Origin: Alisma plantago-aquatica
Taxonomy: Eukaryota > Streptophyta > Magnoliopsida > Alismatales > Alismataceae
NCBI GenBank assembly: GCA_963693085.1
Contig: OY856412.1
Coordinates: 1,129,070,744 to 1,129,134,743, forward strand
Direction: 5' to 3'
Length of the DNA: 64,000 nt
Position numbers and translations under genes: made by a program. Below the pieces are notes generated by a model. That model saw only the letters and a list, made by a program, of their open reading frames with translations, was not told the origin of the DNA and ran no database searches. Each line of letters begins with the position of its first letter. The stretch's first letter is position 1. Below are positions 43,591-55,520 of this stretch, in pieces.

Positions 43591-46319
43591 TGTTATAACC
43601 ACGTTTTTCAAAAAACCATGTAATGAGATTTATAAATCTCCTTTTAATTGATAAATGAAATCAATGGTTGAGTTATTTGTTTGAATTGAATGATTTTTGT
43701 ACATAATAGCCTTGTTTGTTTTCTTAATGGGCTCTACTAGCTATTAAGTCCAATTGAAATAAAAAAGAAAATAAAAGGAAAAGGAATTTATTGGAATAAA
43801 GGGGTAAATAAGAAAAGGGATAAAAGAAGAAGAGGAAAAGGCAAAGGAATATTTCCCAAGGTGAGATTTTGTGCCTTTAGGGTTCCTTGAGGTCCAAGGA
43901 ATCCAAGATGATAATTTAATGACAAGGGAAAAAGAAAATATGTGAAAAATGTATATAATTAGGTTATGACCTGCAACTAAATAAAAGGACATGATTTCTT
44001 TAGATAATAATCCCAAATTTGGCATGATGAAAGATTAAGGCATTAATGAGATTCCCTCAAAATTTGGGATAAAAGGAGCTACGGATTAGGAGTTATGATT
44101 TTCTCAAATTATCCTAAAAATATGGAATTCTCTCAAATAAAGGAATTTATATTACTTTTGTTTGAGTTCAAGTAATTGGGGCCGTTGGATCTTGATCCAA
44201 TGAGGGCCGCACATCATCCAGTTTCGAAGGAACTCAGATTACAGGATGAATCTGGGGAAGTTTCCCCTTCAATTTTCTTGCGATCCAAGGCATGTGCAAG
44301 CCTGGAAATAGTCCCATTGAATATGGGAGGGAGTTCCGAACCTCCCAGACCCCAGTTTATTGACCCTTGGAGGCATTTAGAAGAAACGCCCAAATCACCT
44401 GAAGGTGAGGGCGGCAGCGGGGTTGAGAAACCCTAAGAGGACCCTCACTAATCCTATAAAAGGACCCCCTCTTGCTTCCTCGCATCCTCACAAACCTGGA
44501 CGACCGCTTCCCGAGCCCTACCTCCCTCTCTATCCATCGATCGACTTCTCTCCAGCGAGAGGACTGCCGCGGCGCCACTGTGGGTCACGGGCTAGGAATG
44601 GAGGAGGACGAATAGCAACAGCCGCTCGATCAAGTTCCACTGTGGTCTCGCGAAGAGATCCAATGGTCCCAAGCCTGGCCAGCTTACTAACCTTGCGAGT
44701 GGAGGCACACGACACGGAGCGTCAGATCCAAGGGGCAGAATCAACAGAGCATCGATCAAATGGCCTAGAAATTTTGGTAAATAGCTCTCACTTACCAAAA
44801 TTCCAGAAAAAGGCTTTTTATTACAAAATTCATAGAAATTGCTCGGGATCTCAGATCAATACACTTTATATATGAAAGTTGATCATAAAAATATGAGGAA
44901 CAAGACAAAAATGGTTTGGTATCCAGTTTCTATCTTGTTTTGCAAAAGTATATTAATTTGATAGAAAAAGGTATTAAAAGGTAATTAGAAACCCTAATTC
45001 AACATAAAGGATGAATCTTTATGGTTTAATAGGTTAATTTGAGAAGTATTAACCTGTTGAATATTAAAGTAGTGTTTCAATCCATTTTACATGAAAAGTT
45101 GACTAATTTAGGGTTTTAATCTATGTATGAAGGATAATACATATAGAAACCCTAATTTAAAGTAAAAGAAGAGAAAAACTTTGTTTAAAGCAGATTATGG
45201 AAATATGTTACCATGTAATGATCCTAAACCTATTAGGGGTGTTAAGATGAGAAATTTAAGGTTTTTATGTAGATTTTATGAATTATGGTTTATAATACTA
45301 AAAGTGGAGGCAAAATCCTAATTTCAAAGGAAACCCTAAAATTGGAATAGAAATCCTAAGCAGCAAGATGAGTTTGGATAAATCTTGATAAAAGGAAGTT
45401 TGTATATTTATTTTAGGATTTTTGTGCATATTTTCTTGCTTGGTTGAATTTTACTATACTTGGTTGTTTCTATCTCAAAAAAATCTACAATCACAGGTAT
45501 GTGGTTACACTTATGAATATCCCAAATTAGTTTTCTAAGGATTTCCAAAGTTTCATCGGTGACTTGAATTAAACTGTTGGATGAATTTAATTAATGAAAA
45601 CTATAATGTGGATATGACTATCACCTACGATATATGCCTACTAGCTCAGATCCTAGTCCCCTCTGTAGCTTGATTGACTTAGTACATGACTATCAATGGG
45701 GTAGGTCCATCAAGTCGCCATGAGTCAGGGATTGGGCTACCTTTGGGTAGGGCCATGCGACTCTACAACCCTAAGTATTGGCTACCTCTGAGGTAGGTCC
45801 ATGGGGGTAAGGATCTTCCATACGACAGAGGTAGTATCCAAGTCCAGTGTAGGGATAACACAGAGATAGGGGATAAGTAAGGATTGAGTAGTATTTCTTA
45901 AGATATAACCTTGGTTGTTAAATTATATTTGATTGATTACATTGTTACAATAGTTGCAAAATTTCTGTATTCCCCCACATACCAGTATAATCTGTTATAC
46001 TGACCGACATTTTGTTTATCGGTGATTTAGGTACAAAATCCCAAATGGACAAACAAAAAATTGGCATATTGTGAATACATGAATTAAAGTGCAAGGAGGA
46101 TTAGTTAGAATATATTCCCTATGTGGATAGAAGTTTAGAAATCCAAGTTTTTCAAAAGGTATGCAAAATTTTATTTTATTACAGCTTTTCAGTATAGTCC
46201 AGTAGAATTTGATAATTATTATTGATTATTTTTCGAACCTTAGATCCGGAAATTGGGATAACGACTCTGACCTCTTGGTCTCCCTTGATTGGGGGTTACT
46301 GGGAGGCGAGGTTATTACA
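43591..46319 (+). repeat. 3' LTR of chromovirus F
   Basis: This 2729-bp repeat matches 35594-38315, with a TATAAAAG box at 44455-44462. It ends GTTATTACA and is followed by ATATC at 46320-46324, the right target duplication. Confidence 0.95.
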
Positions 46320-46324
46320 ATATC

Positions 46325-47249
46325 TATCTCTATATTGAGAATTTATTGAATGCTTACCTTTTGACAACCACATATGCTTTATCCATGAATACTTTCCATG
46401 AGCATGAGAGCGAAGGATACTACTGGAATATTATGCATAGGCCAACTATTCATGTACATAAGGAAGTAATCGAATATGGAAAAGTATTGAATTCTTGGAC
46501 GAAACAATGTTTTGAAGGGGAAAGAACAAGGGATGGCTTCCCTAACACAATATATACAAGGATGTTCCCATGTATTTGTCCATTATTTACAGACTCTAGA
46601 CAAGATCAGGGAGTAAGGATCGATGCCTTTCCCAACTGTCTCTCATCACTGAAGCCTAGTTTGGCTCTGCAATGCTGAAGCATTGGTAGGTGGTGGATAT
46701 GGGAATGGACCCAAGGGCGGTTGAGGGCCAAGCACCACTTTATCCCTATGCCTGGTGCACACTCAATGCTCTCAGAGGAAGCTCATCCTACCAAAAACAT
46801 TAGAAGTAGGTTGGGCAATGAGAGGCTGACATTTCTGGGTTGTATCTGTGCGATGAAGAGGAGTGTAGGAGAGTAAGATGATGAGCCACCGACGAGAGTT
46901 GTTGCAGTGATAGTAGTGTACCAACATGAATTGAAGATTGCATATTGCTACATCACTAGGGATCAAGGAGGAAGACGAATATGGTTGTGAAACGGTGGCA
47001 AGGGCAGACTGGGCTGAGGAAGAGGGGAAGATAGTAGCGGAGTGGTGATGGCAACACATAAAGGGGATGAGAAAGGAGTAGTGTGGGATCCAGTCATGGC
47101 TCCAGCTGTGTACACATAGTAGAGTGCAGGTGCACGAGAAAGGAGACGACCCTCAAACCAAAGAATAAAGTGCCCATTCATGCACGACTCAAGACTTGAG
47201 GGCAACATGGTTTTTCTATCCTAAATCCCATCCAGCTACCAACATGGAT
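46325..47249. other. Unassigned region right of chromovirus F
   Basis: A frame open from within the LTR to 46678 gives no family match that I recognise. The right half is GC-richer and has no open frame of note. I see no gene here. Confidence 0.4.
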
Positions 47250-48161
47250 ATTAATAGGTAAGTTGTAGACGTTTCAGCTGGTGATTGGCCCATAGATGGA
47301 AATCTTTCACTAAATGTAATAAATTATCAATAACTCAAAACACCATGATATTATATATCATTTTGATAGAAAAAATGAGTGGAATTAAAAAATAATATAT
47401 TTAGAGTTTAATTATGCTTCGAATACCAAAAGTTTTGCAAAGATGGGTTTAAGTAGAGATTAGTGTATAAAAACCCTAGATCTGTATATTGACATAATTG
47501 AATACCTTAGATGCTCTTAATTCATGTTAAATATAATATTGTTGAACATGATTAGAATCTAAGATGATTATGATGATAATTATAGATACTTAGGGTTTTT
47601 AATGTGAATAGATATGCATATGAATTTTTAGGGTTAAAGATCATAACATGATCTGTCATTAAGGGACATAATTGAATCTATTGTTCATAATACAATAACC
47701 TAGTGGATCAAATTAAGGAAGATTATGTGAAGAAAATGACATTTCATATTGCAAGTATTTGATAGAATATATGTTGTTAGTTTACTTGCCTACTTTTGCA
47801 TGCACCCACATACACAATATATTTCGATTTGCTGATCCATACTTTTGTTTCACGACGTTTTAGGTACAAGCTAGAGAAAATAATATCAAGATATGATGGA
47901 TAGATGAAATTTCTTGAAGATATTAAAGTTAACTTGTATGGAGGATTAGATAAATACCTCTTCTCATATGTACAATTTTGATGATAGAAATTCATGTAAC
48001 TCCTTAGAGGAGAATTTTGTAAACAATAATTTATTTAATGGAAATTATTTACTATTGTTCATTGTTTGGTAAAATCTAGATCCTTGGGAAAATTTTAGGT
48101 AATGACTCTCATCTTTTTTTCCTTCCCTGATTGGAAGTTGCTGAAGAGTGAGGTCAGTACA
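47250..48161 (+). repeat. Diverged chromovirus-type LTR remnant G
   Basis: The order of landmarks follows the 3' third of the F-type LTR: CACCCACATACACAATATA, then GACGTTTTAGGTACAA, GGAGGATTAGATAAAT, and finally AATGACTCTCATC ... GATTGGAAGTTGCTGAAGAGTGAGG ending CAGTACA. Identity is far too low for the same subfamily. No primer site follows the end at 48161, so this is probably a solo or truncated LTR. Confidence 0.5.
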
Positions 48162-51100
48162 CGACATGACCTTGAATAATGTTTTTTGTAAGGTGGTGCT
48201 TGGTTGCATTTTAATACATGGGGATTGAGTGTGAGTGATGTAGGTGTGATTTGTCCCTCCTACATGAGATGGATATCTTTGACAATTGATAAGAGAGACT
48301 GAGAAATGTATAACCATACTTATATGATTCAATATGTGATATGTGAACTCACATGCATCTCATACAATTTTCTCTAGTTCAAGAAACATAGGTTGAATGT
48401 TGAGAGGATGGAAATTCCATGCATCGAGTTCAATTTAGATATCAGAGACAAAGGAACTATATGATTATTATAACACAAATCATGGATTGTAGGTTGAATT
48501 TTTCTACAAATTTCCTATTATTTTGGTACCAATGATGTGATACTAGATACTCCTCATTGCTTGTGATGTCACAAATTGGTTATGGATATTCATTGCCAAT
48601 GTAACTTGGGACCTATAGAGTCACATGCATAGGATGCACCTGGAAAAAGGAGTTTACTCATGAATATGGTTTATCTTGATTACTAAAGTGTTAAGGTATT
48701 CAATTTAAACAAGAAATGTTGAAAATTGACAGACATGATTGTGAACAAAATGATTCAAGTGTTGAAATGATTGATTCAAGTGTCAAGTCAATTTAACAAC
48801 ATTGGTTGAACTCAAATTTGAACTCCTTAATTAGTTTAGAGATGAACCGACTGGTTCGAAGATGTGATATGACCGGTTCAGGTTGTGAAACCAATTGGGA
48901 GATCAAAATGTTTGGATCAAATATTGATGATGATGTCATGTTGTGCATTAATTTTAGTATCAAAAGCCAATGTGTTTGCAAATTGGAAACATAGTAAACC
49001 GCCTGGTTCAAGCATTTAACTATTCATGTTGAATGTGAACTGACTGGTTTGTCATTTGCAGCTTCTAGAAAATTCATAAAATTGTGTCTCTTCAACTCCT
49101 AGATGATCTAGAAATGCTGACCCTAACCATCCTATATAAAAGGAGGCATCCTAGGATTTCTAATTACACAACAATAAGCCCTAATAATTGTTGTCCTTTC
49201 ATAGTTGTGGTAATGTGAGATCCTGAGCAAGTCTTACTCATAAAAGGGAGAGACAACAAGGGAGAACAAGTCGACACTGGTATGTTGACATTTGAAGGGA
49301 CAACCCCTTCTCGTTAACTCTGGTAGCACAATTGGAGTTCTCAATATTTCTCATAGACTATGCAGAGGCGTGGAGGGCGTTGCCACCATGCTAGGAGGAC
49401 AACAACCACCAATGTCCATGGTGATACACTAGGAGGCCTTCACCAGTCATCTGTGTGCATCTTGTAAAGTATGCACATCACCGTGTAGGAGAAGTGATTG
49501 GACTTGCTCTAGGACCAGGTATACTTCTTGTTACCTTCTTTTCTAGATACATTGTTGTTGATGTGATTTGCTGATAAATGAATAGTAACAAAAATTTTGT
49601 TTTCATTGCCTTCTCTAGTGTCTCTACTCCTCAACACATCTGGCCCATGGTTCCCATCCAAGTTATCAATTTACCAAAAATACAACTACTAGTATTTGGA
49701 GAATTTTAATTTATATAGTGTCTCTACTAGTATTTTAAAGGATCCTACTCAAATGGATCTTTATAATTCTATTAGTACTTGAAGCATTTAATCAGTGGCA
49801 AAGTAGGATGATCTTGTTATAGAGGGATAGCTAGACAAGTTATGGGCAATATTGAAATCTAAAAACAACTTATTATTTGATTTAAGTGGGGATGGAGTCA
49901 AATTAAGAGGTTGTTGTTGTCGTAAAAAAATTACTCACCTATTTGAAGCCTCATGTCAACTCAGGGGACATACATAAAGGCTTTAGTGAAACTCTAAGAT
50001 AAAGTGTCTGATACATGTAAAAGACAAGTTCACAGAGTTATAGTTATGTACCAAAAATCATCAGGCTGTACTGATTTGCACATGTACGTTTTGGGGTCAT
50101 TGTGGATCTACCCCTAAACTTCAATATCATTTGTGAGTTATTTGGTTTATGTATCAGTCAACTTTCCTTATATTTTCTAAGCTATTTGGACATATAAGCA
50201 AGCAATCATTGGGTTATCATCATTTCTTGAAGAGTTCAAGCACCTCTGTATTTACAATACAACAAAGTCAAAAAATCTAAAACAAAGTTCATCAATATAT
50301 AAACATTCTTAATAGTTTGGTATGTGTCGGTGGGATGGGGGCTAGAGCCTATTCATTCCCCTCTAACTCCACCACTGGAAGGAACCATCATTAAACATTG
50401 TACAAGTCAAATAGTGAATACTTGGGGTGGGGGTTGGGGTGGGTTGGAGGTGGAGCGGAAAAGTGTGAAATCAATATTGTGTTGAGACTTCCAAATTGTT
50501 ATTCAATCCTACTAGAATGGGGGAATTCCACAAAGTCTTCATCATTTTATTATCCCAACTACCATGCTTACACCTAAAAAACAAAAGTCAATTTCATAAG
50601 AAAACCATAGTACAAATTAAAAAAGGATTAGCGACACAACTTGTTGACAGCTTGTCTTCTAATTCGATGATATTCTACCAGGATTTTAAATGGATATCTT
50701 TGTTGTAAAAAAAAATCCAAAGTGATGCAGTCAAACATAGTGTAGAAGACCAAGTAGAACATGTAGTCAACACCAAACAAAAAGTCATATTAACAAAGAT
50801 ATCAACTTCAACCAATTTGTATTTAACATCAATTATTATTAGTTGGGCCCTGACAAGATCTAAATGAAATAATGGACCAAGCTCCTTCTCCTATTTCAAA
50901 AAATTCCCCATTGGGCCCTTGAGGGGGTAGTTACCTTCAAAGTTTGTATAGATCAATTTAAAGTTTTCATGTGATGTCTGACCTAGCTATTGGCCCCTCA
51001 TTTCTAATCTCTCTCTTTGCATCAAATCAACCTCCAACCACATCATAATTTTCTCTTATTTTCCCATATTTTATCCATCTACCCCTTTTCTCCACCATTT

Positions 51101-52394
51101 GTTCCATCCACTAAGATTCCACACGTAGAGAATATTTCATATAAATTAATGCTATCCAACACCAATTGGACATCATACATGCAATATCATGACCATCGAC
51201 AAACTTGTTTTCTTATATTAAGGTTACTTTAATATATAGTAAAAATAAAAAGTAAAAAATATTTTTTGCAACAAGGAATACTAATCGCCGATATTACTCC
51301 AATGAGGATTATCAAATACTATGACATTTCCCTAGGACATATTGTCCATACTAAACATTATACACCCAATGATCACTCTATTCCAACAAATTCTATATCT
51401 ATCCCTAGAGGAAGTTGTTGCTTACAAAGATCACATAGAGTAGGTGTCATATATTGAATTTTAGGGCTCTTTTTGCCAACAAAATTTGGTTAACTAATAA
51501 TGGATTGTGGAGTATAAAAGTTTTTGGATAGTGATTGAATACCCCTTTCTAGTCGATAGTAAAAAATATGTGAGTGTTGGATTCATTTATGATATTTAGA
51601 AATGATTTACAAAGAATGAAACAACTTTTTTTAAGGTTATTTAAATGTGTTTACATTTTTAATATCTTTGGTAGGAAAATGAATACTTCTTGGATAAAAA
51701 TAATGATATGTGATGTTATTGAAATATGTTGGTTAGTATGAAATGATATATTGATGAGTTGAAGAACCTTTGGATGAATTCTAATAATTAAATTGATAGA
51801 TATGGATATTGATACATGCTTCTACAAGGAAGATCAAATAAAGTTATTATAGGTTCTTTTCTTGTGACAACTAAGACTGAAAGTTAATGGTGTAATGACC
51901 AAAGTTTTGTGCCTTTAGAGTTCCAGATTTGATTTTATAAAATGTTGACATGGAACATGATAATGCATCTTCTAGAATGGAATCTCCATTCTTCAGAGTA
52001 TCTGGTTCCTGACACCTTCATACTCCTGATGAAGACAAATAAGGAATAAGTACACAATTATTGTAATGGTGCACACCTCACTATTGAAATTGAAACATTT
52101 TACATACCATAGCTCCATGTTTTTTCACACTTTATTATATTCTATATTTTTCTTTATTACAAGACATGGGTTTCACACATGGGCATGATATGGTACATTT
52201 TTTAAAATATCCATACTCAATATTTTAACTTCTGGCTCAAAAATATACAATGTTGTATATGATACATATAAATACATATATGTCCCCTTTAGTCAAATGT
52301 GTATGATTATACATTAGCACATACTCACTCTATACTCTATTTATCACACCTAAATTATGTTTTCTTACCGTTGGATTATCAGTAATTTGAAGAA
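48162..52394. other. Long region without recognisable genes
   Basis: About 4.2 kb of AT-rich sequence. Around 48830-49560 it looks like part of a copia-type LTR: repeated GACYGGTTC words, a TATATAAAAG box at 49133-49142 and a GC-richer leader after it. No partner LTR is in the window. A G-quadruplex-forming run lies at 50424-50443. The open frames (up to 72 codons) are not convincing. Confidence 0.45.
50424..50443 (+). other. G-quadruplex-type motif
   Basis: GGGGTGGGGGTTGGGGTGGG has four runs of at least three G separated by loops of one or two bases, which meets the standard pattern for a very stable G-quadruplex. Confidence 0.7.
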
Positions 52395-52439
52395 ATCATG
52401 AAGCATCATTATCTAATCCTTACTCCCAACTATGTTGGG

Positions 52440-53146
52440 GTCATCTACTTGGATTCGTCATTTCCATTCATATCTATCATAAGTCATATACTGGTTGGGA
52501 TGTAGAGATTCAAAATCTCTCTTTATAAGCTCTTCCCTTGTTAAATTTAATCCTTCCTCTTCTTCTATTAATTGTACTTGACACAGTAGCATTGCTTCAT
52601 ATAGGCACATTAGTCGGTTTGCATTGCACATGTCCATACCATCTGAGTCGGCCCTCGCACAACTTGTCCTCAATGCTCGCCACCTCTACTTTATTCCTTA
52701 TATAGTCATTTCTCAAGCGATCTTTTCTTGTCTTCTCACAGATTCATCTCAACATACACATTTCAACCACGTTCACCTTGTTGAGACTTTGTTTCTTCAC
52801 TGCCCAACATTCACTCCCATAGATCATGGTTGGTCGTATACCTTTTCTATAAAACTGGCTTTTTAATCTAAGAGGGATCTTCCAATCAATAGTACTCCAG
52901 TTGTACTCCTCTATTTAAACCATTCTACATTGATCCTGTTAAAAAGGTCATTTTGGACATCCCCATATATTTGAATAATAGACCCAAGTAATAAAATTTA
53001 TCACATTTTGGTATGACTACTCAGTCCAACTTGGCTCACCGTTCATAGTATGAGATTAGCTAAAATTGTAATGTATGTACTCAGTTTTGCTCCTAATAAT
53101 GATTATTCTATTTAATTCCAATGCCTTTATCCAAAGTTTAACATTA
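52440..53146 (-). pseudogene. RTE RT C-terminal remnant (LINE H, distal part)
   Basis: Starting at the insert I boundary, the minus strand reads LNDNVKLWIKALE and SKTEYIHYNFS, the block after the RT active site in RTE elements. It then decays and becomes readable again at 52458-52673 with ADSDGMDMCNANRLM (corresponding to RRLRWYGHMQRRP) and GLNLTREELIKRDFESLHPN. It contains several stops and shifts. The same C-terminal region in copy L confirms the assignment. Confidence 0.78.
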
Positions 53147-53162
53147 TCATTCAATCAATCTT

Positions 53163-54714
53163 TTTTGGTCAGCGAAAAAACTCTGTTGCTATTGATTCCA
53201 AAAACTTTAGGTACAAACATAAGCGCACCCCCTAACCCTCAAGAGAGGATTAACAAGGCAAAAAAAAGAAACAAAGGTCTTGTATACAAGACCCAAAAGA
53301 AAGAGAGATACAGAAAGAAAGACAACATAGGAGTCTTTATACAGAAAATGTACTCCATCCAAACATAAAAGGAGCTCCACTCTCAATATGCATACCCACA
53401 AATTGTGAAGACTTTATAGTTGGAAAGGAGGCCATCAACTGACTTTGAACTCCCTTGCTGGTATCAATCCACTATCACTCAAACTGCTATTTCCAGTGAA
53501 GAGATTAATCTTCAACACCGTCCTACTGTACCAAACCAGATCATAAAAGCAACTACAACAATTACATCAGCATCAGTAGCTAGAAATAGGGACCTGACTC
53601 CCCTTCCTCTTGGCATAAAACTCACTTACTAAAATTAGAAGAAGGAGGAACCCATATTCAAACCTCCATACCATCAAACGTCAACACAGAGTCATAGAAA
53701 CTCATACAAAACCAGAAGGAACAAAAGGAGCACATGGTTGCCATTGGCACAAGCGCTTCAGTCATCCAAGCAAAACTGGGAAGGACTAACAAGCACATAG
53801 CAACAACACATCACAGAGGCTGCTCATCAAACACCTTGGGGGTGTCCCTGGGATCAGTCGGTCGCATCCACAAGCCTGGACTTCACGAATAGACCGGAAG
53901 GCGCCACCGCACCAGGCCTTGAAGCCGACACCATTGCAAGCACTGAGCATATCTACGAACACCTTGAGGGCATCACATAGCAGACACCCCCACAAGGGCT
54001 CGATGCCCTGTTTGCACAAGAACATATCTGCGAGCACTAGAAGGGCGTCCAATCAACAGGGGGCAAAGCCCTGCCCAAACCCAACGTTGATGCCGAACCT
54101 GGGAGGAGCGCCACCGAACGCCGAGCTGGACAAGGCCAGAACCACCTTCGCAATAGGGAGGATTCCGCCAACCTGGGAGCTAAGCTCCTCATTCACCCAT
54201 CAACAAGCGACGGAGGGGGAACCCTCTGTAACCCCCGAATAGGAGGCACCACCATGAAGGAGAAAAACCACCGAACAGGACATCGAACCTAAGCCATCTT
54301 GACCTGGGCAATGCCAGGTACCAAGGGTAGGAGCCTAAGAAGAAGATGGAAGGGCGGGCAGCCTAGCTTGAAACTGGATCCATCAGGAGGAGGCTCCTCT
54401 GCATCCATACCTATAAACGGGGTGGAGTCAACCGACGTTGAAGCTGCCGCATGACCTGGGCTCCAACTTCGGCGCTCTACTCCGCCTCCTTCTCGCTCCA
54501 AGTCGAGAATGACCCAGACAATGACAACCATATCAGCTCGAGGACCTGACCCAGAGAGCCGTCGCTTGGACACAAACCACGCCGACCCAAAGAGGAATCG
54601 AAGAGGCTATGTAGAGCCAATGAAAGGAAGGGGGAGGAAGCCACCGAAAACACACTCCCTCCCCCCAGCGGTGGCCGCCAGGATCTGCTTAGAGAGAAGC
54701 GGGAGCTAACCCTC
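53163..54714 (-). mobile_element. ORF-less L1-like retro-insert I with 16-bp target duplication
   Basis: TCATTCAATCAATCTT occurs at 53147-53162 and 54715-54730, exactly flanking this 1552-bp block. The RTE frame resumes precisely across it. On the minus strand the block ends CGCTGACCAAAAAA, like plant L1 3' ends with short A-tails (compare GGCTTATC plus A-run in LINE E). It starts GGGTTAGCTCCCGC and its 5' two thirds are GC-rich and CG-rich. No RT or other known domain is readable. It could be an internally deleted L1 keeping only UTRs, or a long SINE-like unit. Confidence 0.75.
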
Positions 54715-54730
54715 TCATTCAATCAATCTT

Positions 54731-54995
54731 AAGTTTAATCAAACAATACAATGTCATCAACAAATAACAAACACCGGGAAATATCATCCTGAACATTCTT
54801 TCTCAACTTATCCATAACAAGAACGAACAAATATGAGATGACTATGGATCCTTGGTGTACCCCAACTATGATAGGAAAAGTTGGTGTCTCTCCTCTAGGA
54901 GTCTTCACACTTGCTATGGAGATATCATACATATCTTTAATCAAGTCAATGTATTTGATTGGCACACCCTTTTTCTTCAAAATCATCCATACATT
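54731..54995 (-). pseudogene. RTE reverse transcriptase core remnant (LINE H, proximal part)
   Basis: The minus frame reads VWMILKKKGVPIKYIDLIKD, then GETPTFPIIVGVHQGS and CLLFVDDIVLFD. It includes the active-site block (VDD in place of ADD). It aligns clearly with 57575-57840 of copy L. The upstream end fuses into the 80-bp minisatellite at 54996. Confidence 0.85.
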
Positions 54996-55240
54996 TTTCA
55001 CTACATCCGGGCAATGATGCAGTGGGACTAGATTCTTTACCACACCCGTCCATGATGTGGAAACCCTTGCAAATGTTTCACTACATCTAGGTGATGATGT
55101 AGCGGGAATATATTCTTTAACCACACTCATCCAAGATGTGGAAACCCTTGCTTGTCCTTCAACACATCTGGGTGTCACTGTGTCGAAACCCCTTGCATAT
55201 TTATCACTACACCTGGCTGCCGATGCAGCACATCGCTAGG
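54996..55240. repeat. Minisatellite, about three 80-bp units
   Basis: Units begin TTTCACTACATC at 54996 and 55076. A third begins TTCAACACATC near 55157 and is internally deleted. Each contains a CGGG or TAGG, GATGATGYAG and ATGTGGAAACCCTTGC core, with about 15% difference between units. An open minus frame crosses it but looks accidental. Confidence 0.8.
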
Positions 55241-55401
55241 TAGGGACACTCCAACAAATTTTTATAAGGCTCCATGTCATAGAAAGAGTGACAAAATTTT
55301 TATGGCTGGCTATAAACCTACCACCAACCCTTCTCCTTTACCCGGGCTTGGGACCGACTACATTTGCACAAAATAGGATAACATAGGAGGAGTTTTTCAA
55401 A
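55241..55401 (+). other. Short unassigned link with RTE-leader-like words
   Basis: The stretch contains CTTTACCCGGGCTTGGGACC (about 55338-55357). From memory this resembles the leader of plant RTE elements in plus orientation. If so it could belong to LINE L, separated from it by the 5S-like segment. Confidence 0.35.
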
Positions 55402-55520
55402 GAGGTGCAATATGAGGACTTCCCAGGAGGTCACCCATCCTAGTAATATTCTCACCCAAGCATGCTTAACTGTGGAGTTCTGATGGGATCCAGTGCATTA
55501 GTGTTGGTATGATCATGAAA
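55402..55520 (-). pseudogene. 5S rRNA-like sequence, probably a dispersed pseudogene
   Basis: On the minus strand nearly the full plant 5S rRNA gene can be read: GATCATACCAACACTAATGC, GGATCCCATCAGAACTCC, the internal promoter words AAGCATGCTTGGG and GATGGGTGACCTCCTGGGAA, and GTCCTC near the 3' end. The length of about 119 bp fits. Differences from the standard plant 5S are nearly all C-to-T or G-to-A at former CG sites (for example CTCCGCAG to CTCCACAG, AAGCGTGC to AAGCATGC). The first six or so bases are not conserved. There is one copy, not an array, and no clear T-run terminator. It could also be the head of a 5S-derived SINE. Confidence 0.88.

Larger units (their letters stand above)
35594..46319 (+). 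mobile_element. Tekay/Del-like chromovirus F (Ty3/gypsy)
   Basis: Two 2.7-kb LTRs (35594-38315 and 43591-46319) are flanked by a perfect ATATC duplication (35589-35593 and 46320-46324). A tRNA-Met primer site follows the left LTR and the purine tract AAGGAGGGGAGGA precedes the right one. The 5.3-kb interior has gag with double zinc knuckles, protease, RT, RNase H, integrase and a C-terminal chromodomain, in gypsy order. Long LTRs, the chromodomain and the knuckle type point to the Tekay/Del lineage. There are many stops and one frameshift. LTR identity is about 94-95% over 250 bp compared by eye. Confidence 0.95.
52395..54995 (-). mobile_element. RTE-type LINE H, 5' truncated and split by insert I
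   Basis: The minus strand from 54995 reads the central RT of plant RTE elements. It is interrupted at 54714-53163 by insert I and then continues to the 3' end at about 52395. The last part gives LTREELIKRDFESLHPNQYMT, followed by DPNIVGS and a trailing GATGAT-type end, as in the second RTE copy (L). Everything upstream of the middle of RT is missing; the break coincides with a minisatellite. Confidence 0.85.

Noticed and set aside
46289..46678. 129-codon frame starting in the LTR of element F as a host exon
   Set aside because: It begins inside the LTR, spans the insertion junction, and matches no family known to me.
52624..52866. Plus-strand frame of 80 codons, and its near twin on the minus strand at 58139-58381
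   Set aside because: They are antisense shadows of the RTE C-terminal coding region, similar to each other only because both lie opposite the same LINE domain.
54735..55178. Minus frame fusing minisatellite-encoded sequence to RTE RT as one protein
   Set aside because: Only the last 85 or so codons match RTE; the first part is translated tandem repeat and there is no reason to think it is expressed.
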